Positions 18,800 through 31,441 of a DNA stretch of 64,000 bases are shown here, one piece after another (within the stretch, counting starts at the first letter, position 1; each line of letters starts with the position of its first letter). The stretch is taken from NCBI GenBank assembly GCA_030123585.1, contig CP126120.1, positions 1,675,001-1,739,000 of the forward strand. Direction: 5' to 3'. A program made the translations under genes and the position numbers. This stretch comes from Rhodanobacteraceae bacterium. Its GTDB lineage: Bacteria > Pseudomonadota > Gammaproteobacteria > Xanthomonadales > Rhodanobacteraceae. The notes beneath the pieces were generated by a model. It was not told where the DNA came from, made no database searches, and saw only the letters and a program-made list of their open reading frames with translations.

Positions 18800-20266
18800 A
18801 TGGACCACAAAACCCGCCGCACCAGCATCGTCGCCACCTTGGGTCCGGCCACCGACGCGCCGGGCATGCTCGAAAACATCCTGCGCGAAGGCGTCGCGGT
18901 GGTGCGCCTGAACCTCTCGCACGGCAAACCCGAAGACCACCTGCGGCGCGCGCGAGAAGCACATGCCGCGGCGGCGAAACTCAATCGCGAAGTCGGTGTG
19001 CTGGCGGACCTGCAAGGCCCGAAGATCCGCATCGAAAAATTCGCCAACGGGCCGGTGCAACTCGAACCCGATGCCGCCTTCACCCTCGATTGCCGCGCCG
19101 ATGCGCCGCCTGGCGATGCCACGCGCGTGGGCGTCAGTTATCTCGGCCTGCCACAGGACGTGAAGGAAGGCGACCGGCTGCTGCTGGACGACGGTCTGGT
19201 CGAACTCGAAGTCAAGGAGATCGAGGGCGAACAGATCCATTGCCGGGTCGCGGTCGGCGGCAAGTTGTCCGACCGCAAGGGCCTCAATCGCAAGGGCGGC
19301 GGGTTGTCGCTGGGCGCGCTGTCGGACAAGGACCGCGCCGACATCAAGCTGGCCGCGCAACTCCGCGCGGACTTCCTCGCGGTGTCGTTCGTGCGTTCCG
19401 CCGCCGACATCGAGGAAGCGCGCAAGTTGCTGCGCGAGGCCGGCGGCAACGCCTGGCTGGTCGCCAAGATCGAGCGCGCGGAAGCGATCGGCAAGCTGGA
19501 GGAAATCATCGACGCCTCCGACGCGGTGATGGTCGCGCGCGGCGACCTCGGCGTGGAAATCGGGGACGCGGAATTGCCGGGCCTGCAGAAGAAGATCATC
19601 CGTGAATCGCTGGCCCGCAACCGCGCCGTGATCACCGCGACGCAGATGCTGCAATCGATGGTCGAATCGCCCATCCCGACCCGCGCCGAGGTGCTGGACG
19701 TCGCCAACGCGGTGCTCGACGGCACCGACGCGGTGATGCTGTCGCAGGAATCCGCGGCGGGCAAGCACCCCGACCTCGCGGTGGCCGCGATGAGCCGCAT
19801 CTGCTTCGGCGCCGAACGCCAGTTCGAGCCGACCGAGAACATCTCCGCCCTCACCCACCGCCTCGACCGCACCGACCAGGCCATCGCGATGGCGGCGATG
19901 TTCCTCGCCACGCAGTTGCCGGTGCGCGCGATCATTGCGCTGACCGAATCGGGCACGACCGCACAATGGCTGTCGCGCTACCGTTCCTCGGTGCCGATCT
20001 ATGCGCTGACGCCGAGCGCGGAAGCACGGCGCCGCATGCTGCTGCTGCGCGACGTGCGGCCGATTCCGTTCGCCGGCCACGACACCTACCCCGCGCTGGT
20101 GGTGCGCGAAGCCGTACGGCAACTGTTCCAGCGCGGCGACCTCGCCGAAGGCGACCGCGTGCTGCTGACCCACGGCGACCACACCGGCCGCGGCGGCGGC
20201 ACCAATACGCTGAAGCTGCTCAGCGTGGGCGCGGACGGAATCGCCGAGAGCCTACGCGACTTGTGA
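18800..20266 (+). CDS. pyk: Pyruvate kinase
   Basis: The 488-residue enzyme converts phosphoenolpyruvate + ADP to pyruvate + ATP. Motifs in order: RTSIVATLGPAT, VVRLNLSHG, LADLQGPKIR, the KIERAEAI active-site lysine segment, VMVARGDLGVE, ITATQMLQSM and SQESAAGK. The C-terminal alpha/beta domain ends with GGTNTLKL. ATG 18800 fits the family N-terminus. It sits in a loose glycolytic neighbourhood with pfp, aldolase and pgk. An overlapping small operon follows. Confidence 0.96.
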   Translation: MDHKTRRTSIVATLGPATDAPGMLENILREGVAVVRLNLSHGKPEDHLRRAREAHAAAAKLNREVGVLADLQGPKIRIEKFANGPVQLEPDAAFTLDCRADAPPGDATRVGVSYLGLPQDVKEGDRLLLDDGLVELEVKEIEGEQIHCRVAVGGKLSDRKGLNRKGGGLSLGALSDKDRADIKLAAQLRADFLAVSFVRSAADIEEARKLLREAGGNAWLVAKIERAEAIGKLEEIIDASDAVMVARGDLGVEIGDAELPGLQKKIIRESLARNRAVITATQMLQSMVESPIPTRAEVLDVANAVLDGTDAVMLSQESAAGKHPDLAVAAMSRICFGAERQFEPTENISALTHRLDRTDQAIAMAAMFLATQLPVRAIIALTESGTTAQWLSRYRSSVPIYALTPSAEARRRMLLLRDVRPIPFAGHDTYPALVVREAVRQLFQRGDLAEGDRVLLTHGDHTGRGGGTNTLKLLSVGADGIAESLRDL

Positions 20267-20289
20267 CGGTCTTCAGCAAGGGAGGCGCA

Positions 20290-20823
20290 ATGAAAACGTC
20301 GCTTTACACCATTCTGTGCATCGCGATTCGGTTGGGTGCAGTGCTCTTGGCAATGGGGATCGTGGTGGCATTGCCGAACCTGTATTTCGTGGCGCACACC
20401 GCGGGCGTCAGCAGCGATACGGTGCCGCTGATGGGTTTGATCTACCTGGTCGGATTGCTCGCTGCATTCCTGCTTTGGGTGTATCCCGCCGTTTTGGCGC
20501 GCCTCGCTGCTGGCAAATCCGCGGAACAAATTTTCGAGTCACCTATTGATGCTCGCACCATTCAGTACGTTGCTCTTTCTGTGCTAGGCGTATCATTTGC
20601 CTTGAAGGGACTCATTGAATTGGTGTTCGAAGTTTTTCGCTTGGCAACCTTGGCATCGGGCGTCCCGCCTGGTGCGAATTTGTTGCCATCAGAGCTGCCG
20701 AGGCTCGCATCAAACGTTGCCGAAATACTCCTCGGGATCGCGCTCATGCTCGGTGCCAAAGGACTTACAACATTGCTGCAACGACTTCGCTACGGAAACC
20801 AGTCATGGGAAGAGCAGGTCTGA
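20290..20823 (+). CDS. Four-helix membrane protein (DUF2975-like)
   Basis: The 177-residue protein has four hydrophobic segments (about residues 8-30, 50-72, 92-118, 140-160) and an FESPIDARTIQYVAL segment before the third helix, resembling DUF2975 proteins. ATG 20290 follows GGAGG. DUF2975 genes usually precede a small HTH regulator gene; here the next gene is a secreted TonB-C-like protein overlapping by 19 bases. Lower GC in this gene than in its neighbours hints at a different origin. Confidence 0.6.
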   Translation: MKTSLYTILCIAIRLGAVLLAMGIVVALPNLYFVAHTAGVSSDTVPLMGLIYLVGLLAAFLLWVYPAVLARLAAGKSAEQIFESPIDARTIQYVALSVLGVSFALKGLIELVFEVFRLATLASGVPPGANLLPSELPRLASNVAEILLGIALMLGAKGLTTLLQRLRYGNQSWEEQV

Positions 20824-21248
20824 TTGCAGGTTTTTTGTCGGTCATGGTGGCCACGGCTTCTGCCGCGGTTAACCCCAACATCCGCGCGGTGCAGCCGGAT
20901 CACCTGACCGACTACTGGGTGATGACCAACACGTCGCTGAATGTCGATGTGCCCAACAGCGGCGTGAACCTCAGCAAGCCGACCTGTTCGGCGGTCACCT
21001 ACATGATCGGTTCGGACGGCGTGCCCCGCGACATCGTGGTGCGCAAGACGATCCCGGCGGGTGACCTCGCGACGGTCGCGGCCAGCGCGGTCAAGGACAT
21101 GCGCTACGTGGCGGGCGCAAAGAACGCGGCCCACGAGCCGGTATTCACCTACCTCATCATTCCGTTCAACCTGCCCGCCGATCCGGCCGAGCGCAAGAAG
21201 ATCACCGACGCGTGCGTGCTCAAGGATTTTCCAAACGGGTATCGGTGA
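20805..21248 (+). CDS. Secreted protein with TonB C-terminal-like fold
   Basis: The 147-residue protein has a short signal peptide (LIAGFLSVMVATASA), then a single domain with MIGSDGVPRDIVVRKTIPAGDLATVAASAVKDMRY...FTYLIIPFNLP (ellipsis marks a gap), the pattern of the TonB C-terminal/TolA III domain. It lacks a Pro-rich linker and N-terminal anchor, so it is not a full TonB. It overlaps the upstream membrane-protein gene by 19 bases and is probably co-translated. Function unknown; periplasmic. Confidence 0.55.
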   Translation: MGRAGLIAGFLSVMVATASAAVNPNIRAVQPDHLTDYWVMTNTSLNVDVPNSGVNLSKPTCSAVTYMIGSDGVPRDIVVRKTIPAGDLATVAASAVKDMRYVAGAKNAAHEPVFTYLIIPFNLPADPAERKKITDACVLKDFPNGYR

Positions 21249-21271
21249 TTCCCTCTCCTTTCGGGAGAGGA
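21242..21271 (+). repeat. CCTCTCC-TTTC-GGGAGAGG hairpin, possible terminator
   Basis: A short perfect hairpin sits at the stop of the TonB-C-like gene. It is the same repeat type as the stem inside mpl, here in its usual intergenic place. It has no T-run, so terminator function is uncertain. Confidence 0.6.
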
Positions 21272-21334
21272 GAAAGCATAAAAATCCGCACTCGCCTATA
21301 CTTGGCGGTCCACCGACAGCAGCGGAATACCGCC

Positions 21335-22345
21335 ATGAGCATCGACCAAATGGAAGCCGTCGCGCAGGCGATGGTTGCGCCCGGCAAGGGCATCATCGCG
21401 ATCGACGAATCCTCGGGCACCATCAAGAAGCGCTTCGACGCGGTCGGCGTGCCCGACTCGGAGGAAAACCGCCGCGCCTATCGCGAAATGCTGCTGACCG
21501 CGCCGGGCCTTTCCGAGCACATCTCGGGCGCGATCCTGTACGACGAAACCATCCGCCAGTCCACCCGCGCGGGCGTGCCGTTCACCAAGGTGATGAAGGA
21601 CGCCGGCATCATCCCCGGCATCAAGGTGGACCTCGGCGCCAAGCCGCTGGCCGGCTTTCCGGGCGAGCTGGTCACCGAAGGCCTCGACGGCCTGCGCGGC
21701 CGCCTGGCCGAATACGTGAAGCTGGGCGCCGAATTCGCGAAGTGGCGCGCGGTGATCACCATCGGCGAGGACATGCCGAGTTCCACCTGCATCGACGCCA
21801 ACAACCATGCGCTGGCGCGCTACGCCGCGCTGTGCCAGGAAGCCGGCCTGGTGCCGATGGTCGAACCCGAAGTGCTGATGGACGGCGACCACGACATCGA
21901 GACCTGCTACGAAGTCACCGAAGCCACCCTGCGCTCGCTGTTCTCGGCGCTGTACGAACACAACGTGATGCTGGAAGGCACCATCCTGAAGGCCAGCATG
22001 GTGGTATCCGGCAAGGATTGCCCCGAACAGGCCGGCGTCGAGGAAGTCGCCGAATCGACCATCCTGTGCCTGAAGTCCGCGGTGCCGGCGGTGCTGCCGG
22101 GCATCGTGTTCCTGTCCGGCGGCCAGAGCGACGAGGACGCCACCGCGCACCTGAACGCAATGAACCGCCTCGGCCCGCACCCGTGGCCGCTGTCGTTCTC
22201 CTACGGCCGCGCGATGCAGCAGGCCGCGCTGCACCTGTGGGCCAAGGACATGACCGGCAATTTCGCCGCCGCGCAGAAGATCGTGGTCGAGCGCGCGCGC
22301 GACAATGGGCTGGCTGCCTTGGGGCAGTGGAAGAAAGCCGCCTGA
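21335..22345 (+). CDS. Fructose-bisphosphate aldolase, class I
   Basis: The 336-residue Schiff-base aldolase cleaves fructose-1,6-bisphosphate to triose phosphates. GKGIIAIDESSGTIKKRF, the LYDETIRQ segment, WRAVITIG, the Lys of LEGTILKASMV (Schiff-base lysine) and FLSGGQSDEDATAHL are typical of the eukaryote-like class I enzyme, not the metal-dependent class II form. ATG 21335 begins the known N-terminus. It is the only aldolase seen in the window and complements pfp, pyk and pgk. Confidence 0.94.
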   Translation: MSIDQMEAVAQAMVAPGKGIIAIDESSGTIKKRFDAVGVPDSEENRRAYREMLLTAPGLSEHISGAILYDETIRQSTRAGVPFTKVMKDAGIIPGIKVDLGAKPLAGFPGELVTEGLDGLRGRLAEYVKLGAEFAKWRAVITIGEDMPSSTCIDANNHALARYAALCQEAGLVPMVEPEVLMDGDHDIETCYEVTEATLRSLFSALYEHNVMLEGTILKASMVVSGKDCPEQAGVEEVAESTILCLKSAVPAVLPGIVFLSGGQSDEDATAHLNAMNRLGPHPWPLSFSYGRAMQQAALHLWAKDMTGNFAAAQKIVVERARDNGLAALGQWKKAA

Positions 22346-22360
22346 GCCACAAGCTTCTCT

Positions 22361-22402
22361 GCAGGTTGGGCTGACCCCGGACTCGATCCGGGGAAGCCCA
22401 AC
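22361..22402. repeat. GTAGGTTGGG-family repeat, single-hairpin copy
   Basis: AGGTTGGGCTGACCCCGG-ACTCGAT-CCGGGGAAGCCCAAC is one half of the paired element found at 9263, 41819, 47035 and 63867. It follows the aldolase gene by 17 bases. Confidence 0.75.
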
Positions 22403-22459
22403 ATCAGCGCTTGACCTCGGCATCGGGTTGATTATTGCCAGCAGGCATCCCTGCGGCGT

Positions 22460-22613
22460 TCATCCGGCCCGCACCTCGTGCGGGCGCTCATCGGCGCGAG
22501 ATGCCACCGGCATCTCGCGAAAGCCCGATTCGCCCACCGGCGCCAGCCGGCGGTTTCATTTCGTTCATTGCATCCGCAGACAATTCTCTTTATCTTGATA
22601 AAAAGATATATGG
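22460..22613 (+). promoter_or_regulatory. Structured leader and TTTATC-TT-GATAAA palindrome before metF
   Basis: Two clean stems lie here: CCCGCACCTCGTGCGGG near 22468 and GCGAGATGCCACCGGCATCTCGC near 22495. A perfect palindrome TTTATC-TT-GATAAA (22589-22602) in an AT-rich patch abuts the metF start. The palindrome resembles ArsR-type (SahR-like) operators on methionine-cycle genes; I do not recognise a known SAM or SAH riboswitch. The 268 bases between aldolase and metF hold no gene. Confidence 0.35.
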
Positions 22614-23465
22614 ATGCCGGATGCGATGACTGCAATCTCGCTGGAATTCTTTCCGCCCAAGAACGACGAGCAACGCGCGCAACTGGAGCGCGCGCTGCCC
22701 AGGCTGAAGGCGTTGGCGCCCGAATTCGCCAGCGTCACCTTCGGCGCCGGCGGCTCCACCCTCACGCAGACGCCGCGCACGGTGCGACATCTGCGCGAGG
22801 TGCATGCGCTGGAGGTCGCGCCGCACGTGTCGTGCATGGGTGGCACCCGCGAGGAAATCGGTGCGCTGTTGAACGATTACCGTGAACTCGGCTGCCGGCG
22901 CATCGTGGCGCTGCGCGGGGACCTGCCTTCGGGCATGGCTTCGCCCGGCGACTTCCGCTACGCCTCGGACCTCGTGGATTTCATCCGCCGCGAGCACGAC
23001 GGGTATTTCCACATCGAAGTCGCGTGTTATCCGGAATGCCACCCGCAATCCGACCATGCGCAAGCCGACCTGAAACACTTCAAGGCCAAGGTCGATGCCG
23101 GTGCGGACGGCGCGATCACGCAATACTTCTTCAATGCCGACGCGTATTTCCGCTTCGTGGACGACGCGCGTCGCGCGGGCGTCACGATTCCGATCGTGCC
23201 AGGGATCATGCCGATCGCGAACTTTGCGCAACTGCGGCGCTTCTCGGAAATGTGCGGCGCCGAGATCCCGCGCTGGATCGGCAAGCGCATGATCGCGTAC
23301 GGCGACGACGCCGAATCCGTGCGCGAATTCGGCGCCGACGTGGTCGCGGCGATGTGCCGGCGCCTGCTGGACGGCGGCGCGCCGGGGCTGCACATCTACA
23401 CGCTGAACCGCGCGCGCGCGACGACGGCCGTGCTGCAACGCTTGGACGGCAAGACAGCGGCCTGA
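22614..23465 (+). CDS. metF: 5,10-methylenetetrahydrofolate reductase
   Basis: The 283-residue FAD enzyme reduces methylene-THF to methyl-THF for methionine synthesis. ISLEFFPPKN, SVTFGAGGST, APHVSCMGGTREEI, ALRGDLPSG, IEVACYPECHPQS, AGADGAITQYFFNADAYFRF and VPGIMPI are all MetF signatures (each in order along the barrel). Starts at ATG 22614 or ATG 22626 are equally possible; neither has a strong Shine-Dalgarno. A palindromic site overlaps the region just before the start, so methionine-responsive repression is plausible. Confidence 0.95.
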   Translation: MPDAMTAISLEFFPPKNDEQRAQLERALPRLKALAPEFASVTFGAGGSTLTQTPRTVRHLREVHALEVAPHVSCMGGTREEIGALLNDYRELGCRRIVALRGDLPSGMASPGDFRYASDLVDFIRREHDGYFHIEVACYPECHPQSDHAQADLKHFKAKVDAGADGAITQYFFNADAYFRFVDDARRAGVTIPIVPGIMPIANFAQLRRFSEMCGAEIPRWIGKRMIAYGDDAESVREFGADVVAAMCRRLLDGGAPGLHIYTLNRARATTAVLQRLDGKTAA

Positions 23466-23494
23466 AGTGGACCGGCCGGTTACACTTGCCGGTC

Positions 23495-24058
23495 ATGCCT
23501 CGATCCATCGTCCGAACTCTGTGCCTGCTCGTGCTGCTCGCCTGCGCGCCGCTCCTGCACGCACAGACGGCACAGCCGGTCTATCGCTGCATCGGCGTGC
23601 ACGGCGAGCCGGTGTTTTCCGGCCAGCCGTGCGGTACGCCGGCGCCGGCAAGTTCGAGCGCGACAAGCGCCCAGGGCGGCAGTTTCGGTGGCGCGTGCGC
23701 GGCCACGCCGCAGGCCTTGCGGCAATCGATCGCCGACGCCTTCACCAGCCACGACGTGAACCGGCTGGCGGGGCTGATCCTGTGGCGCGGCATGGACCAG
23801 GCTTCCGCGTACAACGCACTGCGTGGCTTGTCCGAGTGGCTGAAGCAACCCCTGGCCGGCATCAAGATCGCGTACGCCTCGGGACCTCCGCCCGAGGGCG
23901 ACCCGGCATCCGCCGCGACGGCCGGATTCCCCGCCGCCGCGGCCAGCATCGTTTCGCAGCCGCCCATCGGACTCGAAATCTCGACCGGCGGCGGCGACGG
24001 CGGCACCCGCGATTTCGGCGTCACCGAATCCGGCGGCTGCTGGTGGCTGACCTTCTGA
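23495..24058 (+). CDS. Secreted DUF4124-like protein
   Basis: The 187-residue protein has a signal peptide (TLCLLVLLACAPLLHAQ) followed by VYRCIGVHGEPVFSGQPCG, the short Y-x-C...F-S-x-x-PC motif of DUF4124. A helical segment and Gly-rich tail ending CWWLTF follow. It is periplasmic or outer-surface; function unknown. The start at ATG 23495 puts the signal peptide at the N-terminus. A second DUF4124 gene occurs at 47152. Confidence 0.6.
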   Translation: MPRSIVRTLCLLVLLACAPLLHAQTAQPVYRCIGVHGEPVFSGQPCGTPAPASSSATSAQGGSFGGACAATPQALRQSIADAFTSHDVNRLAGLILWRGMDQASAYNALRGLSEWLKQPLAGIKIAYASGPPPEGDPASAATAGFPAAAASIVSQPPIGLEISTGGGDGGTRDFGVTESGGCWWLTF

Positions 24059-24145
24059 AGCTGCCGTGCCGATCACGCGGCACGCCGGCGCCGCCTGCTA
24101 GCATCCTGTCTTTCGTCAACGCGCGACACAGCGCAGTCCCCCATC

Positions 24146-24955
24146 ATGTTGAAACTTTTCTTCACGCTGGCCCTGGTCTTGTTCGCGGCGAGCGCCTGTT
24201 CGTCCGATCGCCATGCCGCCATCGCCGAAGCCGGCGCGGCATCCGCAGCAGTGTCCGGGTCCACCGAGGTCACGCCCGCCGTGCGCAGCGCCATCACCGC
24301 CGCGGTCGCGGAAATGGCACCGCAGGCGCGCGTGCAGACGATCGCGCCGTCGCCCATCCCCGGCCTGTACCAGGTGATCGCGCAAGGCCAGGTGTTGTAC
24401 CTGACCGGTGACGGGCGCTATGCGATCCAGGGCGATGCCTTCGACATCAAGACCCGCGCGCCGCTCAACCGCCTCACCATGAACAAGCTGCGCAGCGAGG
24501 CGATCGCCAAACTCGACCACGCCAAGATGATCCGTTTCGCACCGGCCAATCCCAAATACACGGTGACCGTATTCACCGACGTCGATTGTCCGTACTGCCG
24601 CGCGTTCCACGCCAACATCGCCGAGGTCAACAAGCTCGGCATAGCGGTCGATTACCTGTTCTGGCCGCGCTCGGGACTCGGCACGCCCTCGGCGCAGAAG
24701 GCCGAGGACGTGTGGTGCGCCCCGGACCGCCAGGCTGCGCTCACCCGCGCGTTCGAGGGCGACACGCCGCGCGACGCCCAATGCCCCTCGCCGGTCGCGC
24801 ACGATTTCAACCTCGGCATCGACCTCGGCGTGGACGGCACGCCCACCATCATCGCCGACAACGGCGTGGTGCTGGGCGGCTATGTCGATCCGCAGGAACT
24901 GCTGCGCCGGCTCGAAACGGTGCATGCCACGCCCGCTGTCCAGCGGGCGCCTTGA
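24146..24955 (+). CDS. dsbC: Thiol:disulfide interchange protein DsbC-type, lipoprotein
   Basis: The 269-residue periplasmic disulfide isomerase has an N-terminal lipobox (FAASAC), the dimerisation domain (PSPIPGLYQVIAQGQVLYLTGDGRYAIQGD spans the DsbC_N motif), and a thioredoxin fold with CPYC at residues 148-151 in FTDVDCPYC. GVDGTPTII holds the cis-proline and LGGYVDPQEL is typical. The usual DsbC is soluble; the Cys after the signal suggests membrane anchoring here. ATG 24146 is the only sensible start. Confidence 0.92.
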   Translation: MLKLFFTLALVLFAASACSSDRHAAIAEAGAASAAVSGSTEVTPAVRSAITAAVAEMAPQARVQTIAPSPIPGLYQVIAQGQVLYLTGDGRYAIQGDAFDIKTRAPLNRLTMNKLRSEAIAKLDHAKMIRFAPANPKYTVTVFTDVDCPYCRAFHANIAEVNKLGIAVDYLFWPRSGLGTPSAQKAEDVWCAPDRQAALTRAFEGDTPRDAQCPSPVAHDFNLGIDLGVDGTPTIIADNGVVLGGYVDPQELLRRLETVHATPAVQRAP

Positions 24956-25070
24956 TCGAAGCGGCTTTTGCGAACTGTCGGGCATGGAGGGCCGTTCCGG
25001 TGTTTGCCGATCGAACCCCATGACATCCGTACGGAGTCCGGACGAAGCAGCGATCAGGGACGATCGCATT

Positions 25071-25076
25071 TATAAT
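25071..25076 (+). promoter_or_regulatory. Candidate -10 box for purL
   Basis: TATAAT, an exact -10 consensus, lies 36 bases before the purL ATG in otherwise GC-rich DNA. The region 17 bases upstream has no good TTGACA. Purine repressor sites were not recognised. Confidence 0.4.
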
Positions 25077-25111
25077 GCGCGGCTCACTCCGGCCCGCGGT
25101 CCCTCATCGCC

Positions 25112-29107
<3,996 letters not shown>

Positions 29108-29140
29108 TCCGGTTTTCGCTTCGCAGGATCAAACAAGCAC

Positions 29141-29301
29141 CGTCATTCCGGGGCTGCCCGCGCTGTCTGCGGGCAGAACCCGGAATCGGTCTCATGGCCC
29201 TGCAAAACCGATTCCGGGTTTCCTCGCTCCTCAAAGCGCGGCCGTCCTTGGCCGCTCCCCGCGTCATCGCCGATGAAGCCTGCGATGGCCCCGGAATGAC
29301 G
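29141..29301. repeat. 161-bp element with 14-bp perfect terminal inverted repeats
   Basis: CGTCATTCCGGGGC at the left is exactly the reverse complement of the right end. Inside are further hairpins (GCCCGCGCTGTCTGCGGGC; ACCCGGAATCGG...CCGATTCCGGGT). It lies between purL and maiA and has no ORF of its own, so it is MITE-like or a composite of the CGTCATTCC family. Confidence 0.75.
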
Positions 29302-29348
29302 ATAATTCATTGCCTGCGAAGTGGAAAGGAAACAAGTTCGGGGATCCT

Positions 29349-30017
29349 TCAAGCCGCCTTGGGCGCGTCGGCCTGCGCTTCCGGTGCGGCCTGCCGGAAT
29401 GCATCCATGCCGGCGCAGATGCCGTCGATCCGCACGATGGTCGGATAGCGATCCAGCGACACGCCGAAACGTCGCGCGTTGTACACCTGCGGAATCAGGC
29501 AGCAGTCGGCCAGCGTGGGCTCGTTGCCCTCGCAGAACACGCCGGGCCGCTCGCGGCCAGCGAGCACCTGTTCGATGGCATCGAAACCGATTTCGATCCA
29601 GTGCCGCGACCACGCGAGCTTCTGCTCGTCGTCCGCACCGAGTTCGCGCTGCAAATACTGCAGCACGCGCAGGTTGCCGAGCGGATGGATGTCGCAGGCC
29701 ACCATCTGCGCCAGCGCGCGCACCCGCGCGCAGGCCAGCGCGCCGCGCGGCAGCACCCGCGGATGGTTGGGATAGGTTTCCTCCAGGTACTCGATGATCG
29801 CGAGCGACTCGCGGATCACGTTCCCGCCGTCCACCAGCACCGGCACCAGTTGCTGCGGATTCAGTTCGCGGTAGTCCGCCTTGTGCTGCTCGCCGCCGCC
29901 GCGCACCAGGTGCACCGGAGCGATCGCGTAATCCAGCCCCATCAGGTTCATGGCGATGCGCACGCGGTAGGCGGCGCTGGATCGCCAGTAGCTGTACAAG
30001 GTTCTCATCGGCGGCAT
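29349..30017 (-). CDS. maiA: Maleylacetoacetate isomerase (zeta-class GST)
   Basis: The 222-residue protein has the zeta-GST start [20 protein letters not shown] (SSxxxxR active-site motif), NPQQLVPVL, the glutathione-binding ESLAIIEYL, and [15 protein letters not shown]. It isomerises maleylacetoacetate to fumarylacetoacetate in tyrosine catabolism using glutathione. ATG 30017 is chosen; a second Met three codons later is equally workable. It is divergent from pgk; no other homogentisate-pathway genes are nearby. Confidence 0.92.
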   Translation of the reverse strand: MPPMRTLYSYWRSSAAYRVRIAMNLMGLDYAIAPVHLVRGGGEQHKADYRELNPQQLVPVLVDGGNVIRESLAIIEYLEETYPNHPRVLPRGALACARVRALAQMVACDIHPLGNLRVLQYLQRELGADDEQKLAWSRHWIEIGFDAIEQVLAGRERPGVFCEGNEPTLADCCLIPQVYNARRFGVSLDRYPTIVRIDGICAGMDAFRQAAPEAQADAPKAA

Positions 30018-30123
30018 GTCGGGTTCCCGGAAATCGCAAACCTCCAGCGTAACGCAATTGCGCGATCGCGGCGCGGCGTCGACAATGCGCGATTCGCATT
30101 CCGTCGAACGCTGGAGCCCACCC

Positions 30124-31302
30124 ATGCCCTTCCTCCGCATGACCGACCTCGACCTTTCCGGCAAGCGCGTGCTGATTCGCGAGGACCTCAACGTGCCGAT
30201 CCAGGACGGGGTCATCACCTCGACCCAGCGTCTCGACGCCGCGCTGCCCACGATCCGCGCCGCGCGCGACGCGGGCGCTTCGGTGCTGGTGATGTCGCAC
30301 CTCGGCCGCCCCAGGGAAGGCGTGTTCGACGAGGCGCAATCGCTCGCGCCGGTCGCCGCGTGGCTGTCGGAGAAGCTCGGCACGAACGTGCGGCTCGTGC
30401 ACGACTACCTGGGCGGCGTCACGGTGGGCACCGGCCAGGTGGTGCTGCTGGAAAACTGCCGGATGAACGTGGGCGAGAAATCCGACGACGAGACCCTCGC
30501 GAAGAAATACGCCGCGCTATGCGACGTGTTCGTGATGGACGCATTCGGCACCGCGCACCGCGCGCAGGCTTCGACCCACGGCGTCGCGAAATTCGCGAAG
30601 ACCGCCTGCGCGGGTCCGCTGCTGGCCGCGGAACTGGACGCGCTGGGCAAGGCGCTGCAGAACCCGGCGCGCCCGCTGCTCGCGATCGTGGCCGGCTCGA
30701 AGGTGTCCACCAAGCTCGACCTGTTGCAGAACCTGGTCGGCAAGGTGGACCAGTTGATCGTGGGCGGCGGCATCGCCAACACCTTCATCGCCGCGGCCGG
30801 CCACAAGGTCGGCAAGTCGCTGTACGAGCCGGACCTGCTCGACGCCGCGCGCAAGGTGATCGCGGCGGCTTCGGCGCGCGGCGCGAAAGTGCCCATCCCG
30901 ACCGACGTGGTGGTGGCGCCGAGCTTTGCGGCCGACGCTCCGGCCACGGTGAAGCCGGTCGACCGGGTCGGCGACGGCGAGATGATCCTCGACATCGGCC
31001 CGGACACCGCGCAGCACTACGCAGCGCTGATCGCCAAGGCCGGCACGGTGGTGTGGAACGGCCCGGTCGGCGTGTTCGAGTTCGACGCGTTCGGGCACGG
31101 CACCGAAACCCTGGCCCGCGCGATCGCGGCTTCGCCGGCGTTTTCGATCGCCGGCGGCGGCGACACCCTCGCCGCGGTCGACAAGTACGGCATCGCCGAC
31201 AAGGTGTCCTACATCTCGACCGGCGGCGGCGCGTTCCTGGAGTTCCTGGAAGGCAAGACCCTGCCTGCCGTCGCCATCCTGGAATCCCGCTTCCGCGGCT
31301 GA
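30124..31302 (+). CDS. pgk: Phosphoglycerate kinase
   Basis: The 392-residue glycolytic enzyme transfers phosphate from 1,3-bisphosphoglycerate to [69 protein letters not shown] and [16 protein letters not shown] are all diagnostic. ATG 30124 has GGAG at the right distance; a second Met 15 bases later is possible. The gene is followed by a carbohydrate-locus regulator rather than pyk, which is located 10 kb upstream. Confidence 0.96.
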   Translation: MPFLRMTDLDLSGKRVLIREDLNVPIQDGVITSTQRLDAALPTIRAARDAGASVLVMSHLGRPREGVFDEAQSLAPVAAWLSEKLGTNVRLVHDYLGGVTVGTGQVVLLENCRMNVGEKSDDETLAKKYAALCDVFVMDAFGTAHRAQASTHGVAKFAKTACAGPLLAAELDALGKALQNPARPLLAIVAGSKVSTKLDLLQNLVGKVDQLIVGGGIANTFIAAAGHKVGKSLYEPDLLDAARKVIAAASARGAKVPIPTDVVVAPSFAADAPATVKPVDRVGDGEMILDIGPDTAQHYAALIAKAGTVVWNGPVGVFEFDAFGHGTETLARAIAASPAFSIAGGGDTLAAVDKYGIADKVSYISTGGGAFLEFLEGKTLPAVAILESRFRG

Positions 31303-31363
31303 CGCCATCCGGGCCGCCCGGGCCACCCCTTCGGGCGCTCAAAAACGGCCCTTTGCAATCCGC

Positions 31364-31381
31364 GATGAAAACGTTTACATT
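31364..31381 (+). promoter_or_regulatory. LacI-type operator before the regulator gene
   Basis: GATGAAAACGTTTACATT is a near-palindrome centred on ACGT, 61 bases before the regulator start. It matches 15 of 18 bases of the perfect palindrome at 43299, suggesting autoregulation by the LacI-family protein. Confidence 0.65.
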
Positions 31382-31441
31382 GCGTCCAAGCCGGCGTGTC
31401 GGGAAGCACGCTTTTTGCAGATCCAGGCCAAGGGGAGCCGT

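Noticed and set aside
22430..22613. SAM or SAH riboswitch before metF
   Set aside because: Two good stems exist, but I could not match the conserved cores of known SAM or SAH riboswitch classes.
29141..29301. Complete insertion sequence between purL and maiA
   Set aside because: There is no transposase frame between the terminal repeats; only a non-coding repeat element is present.
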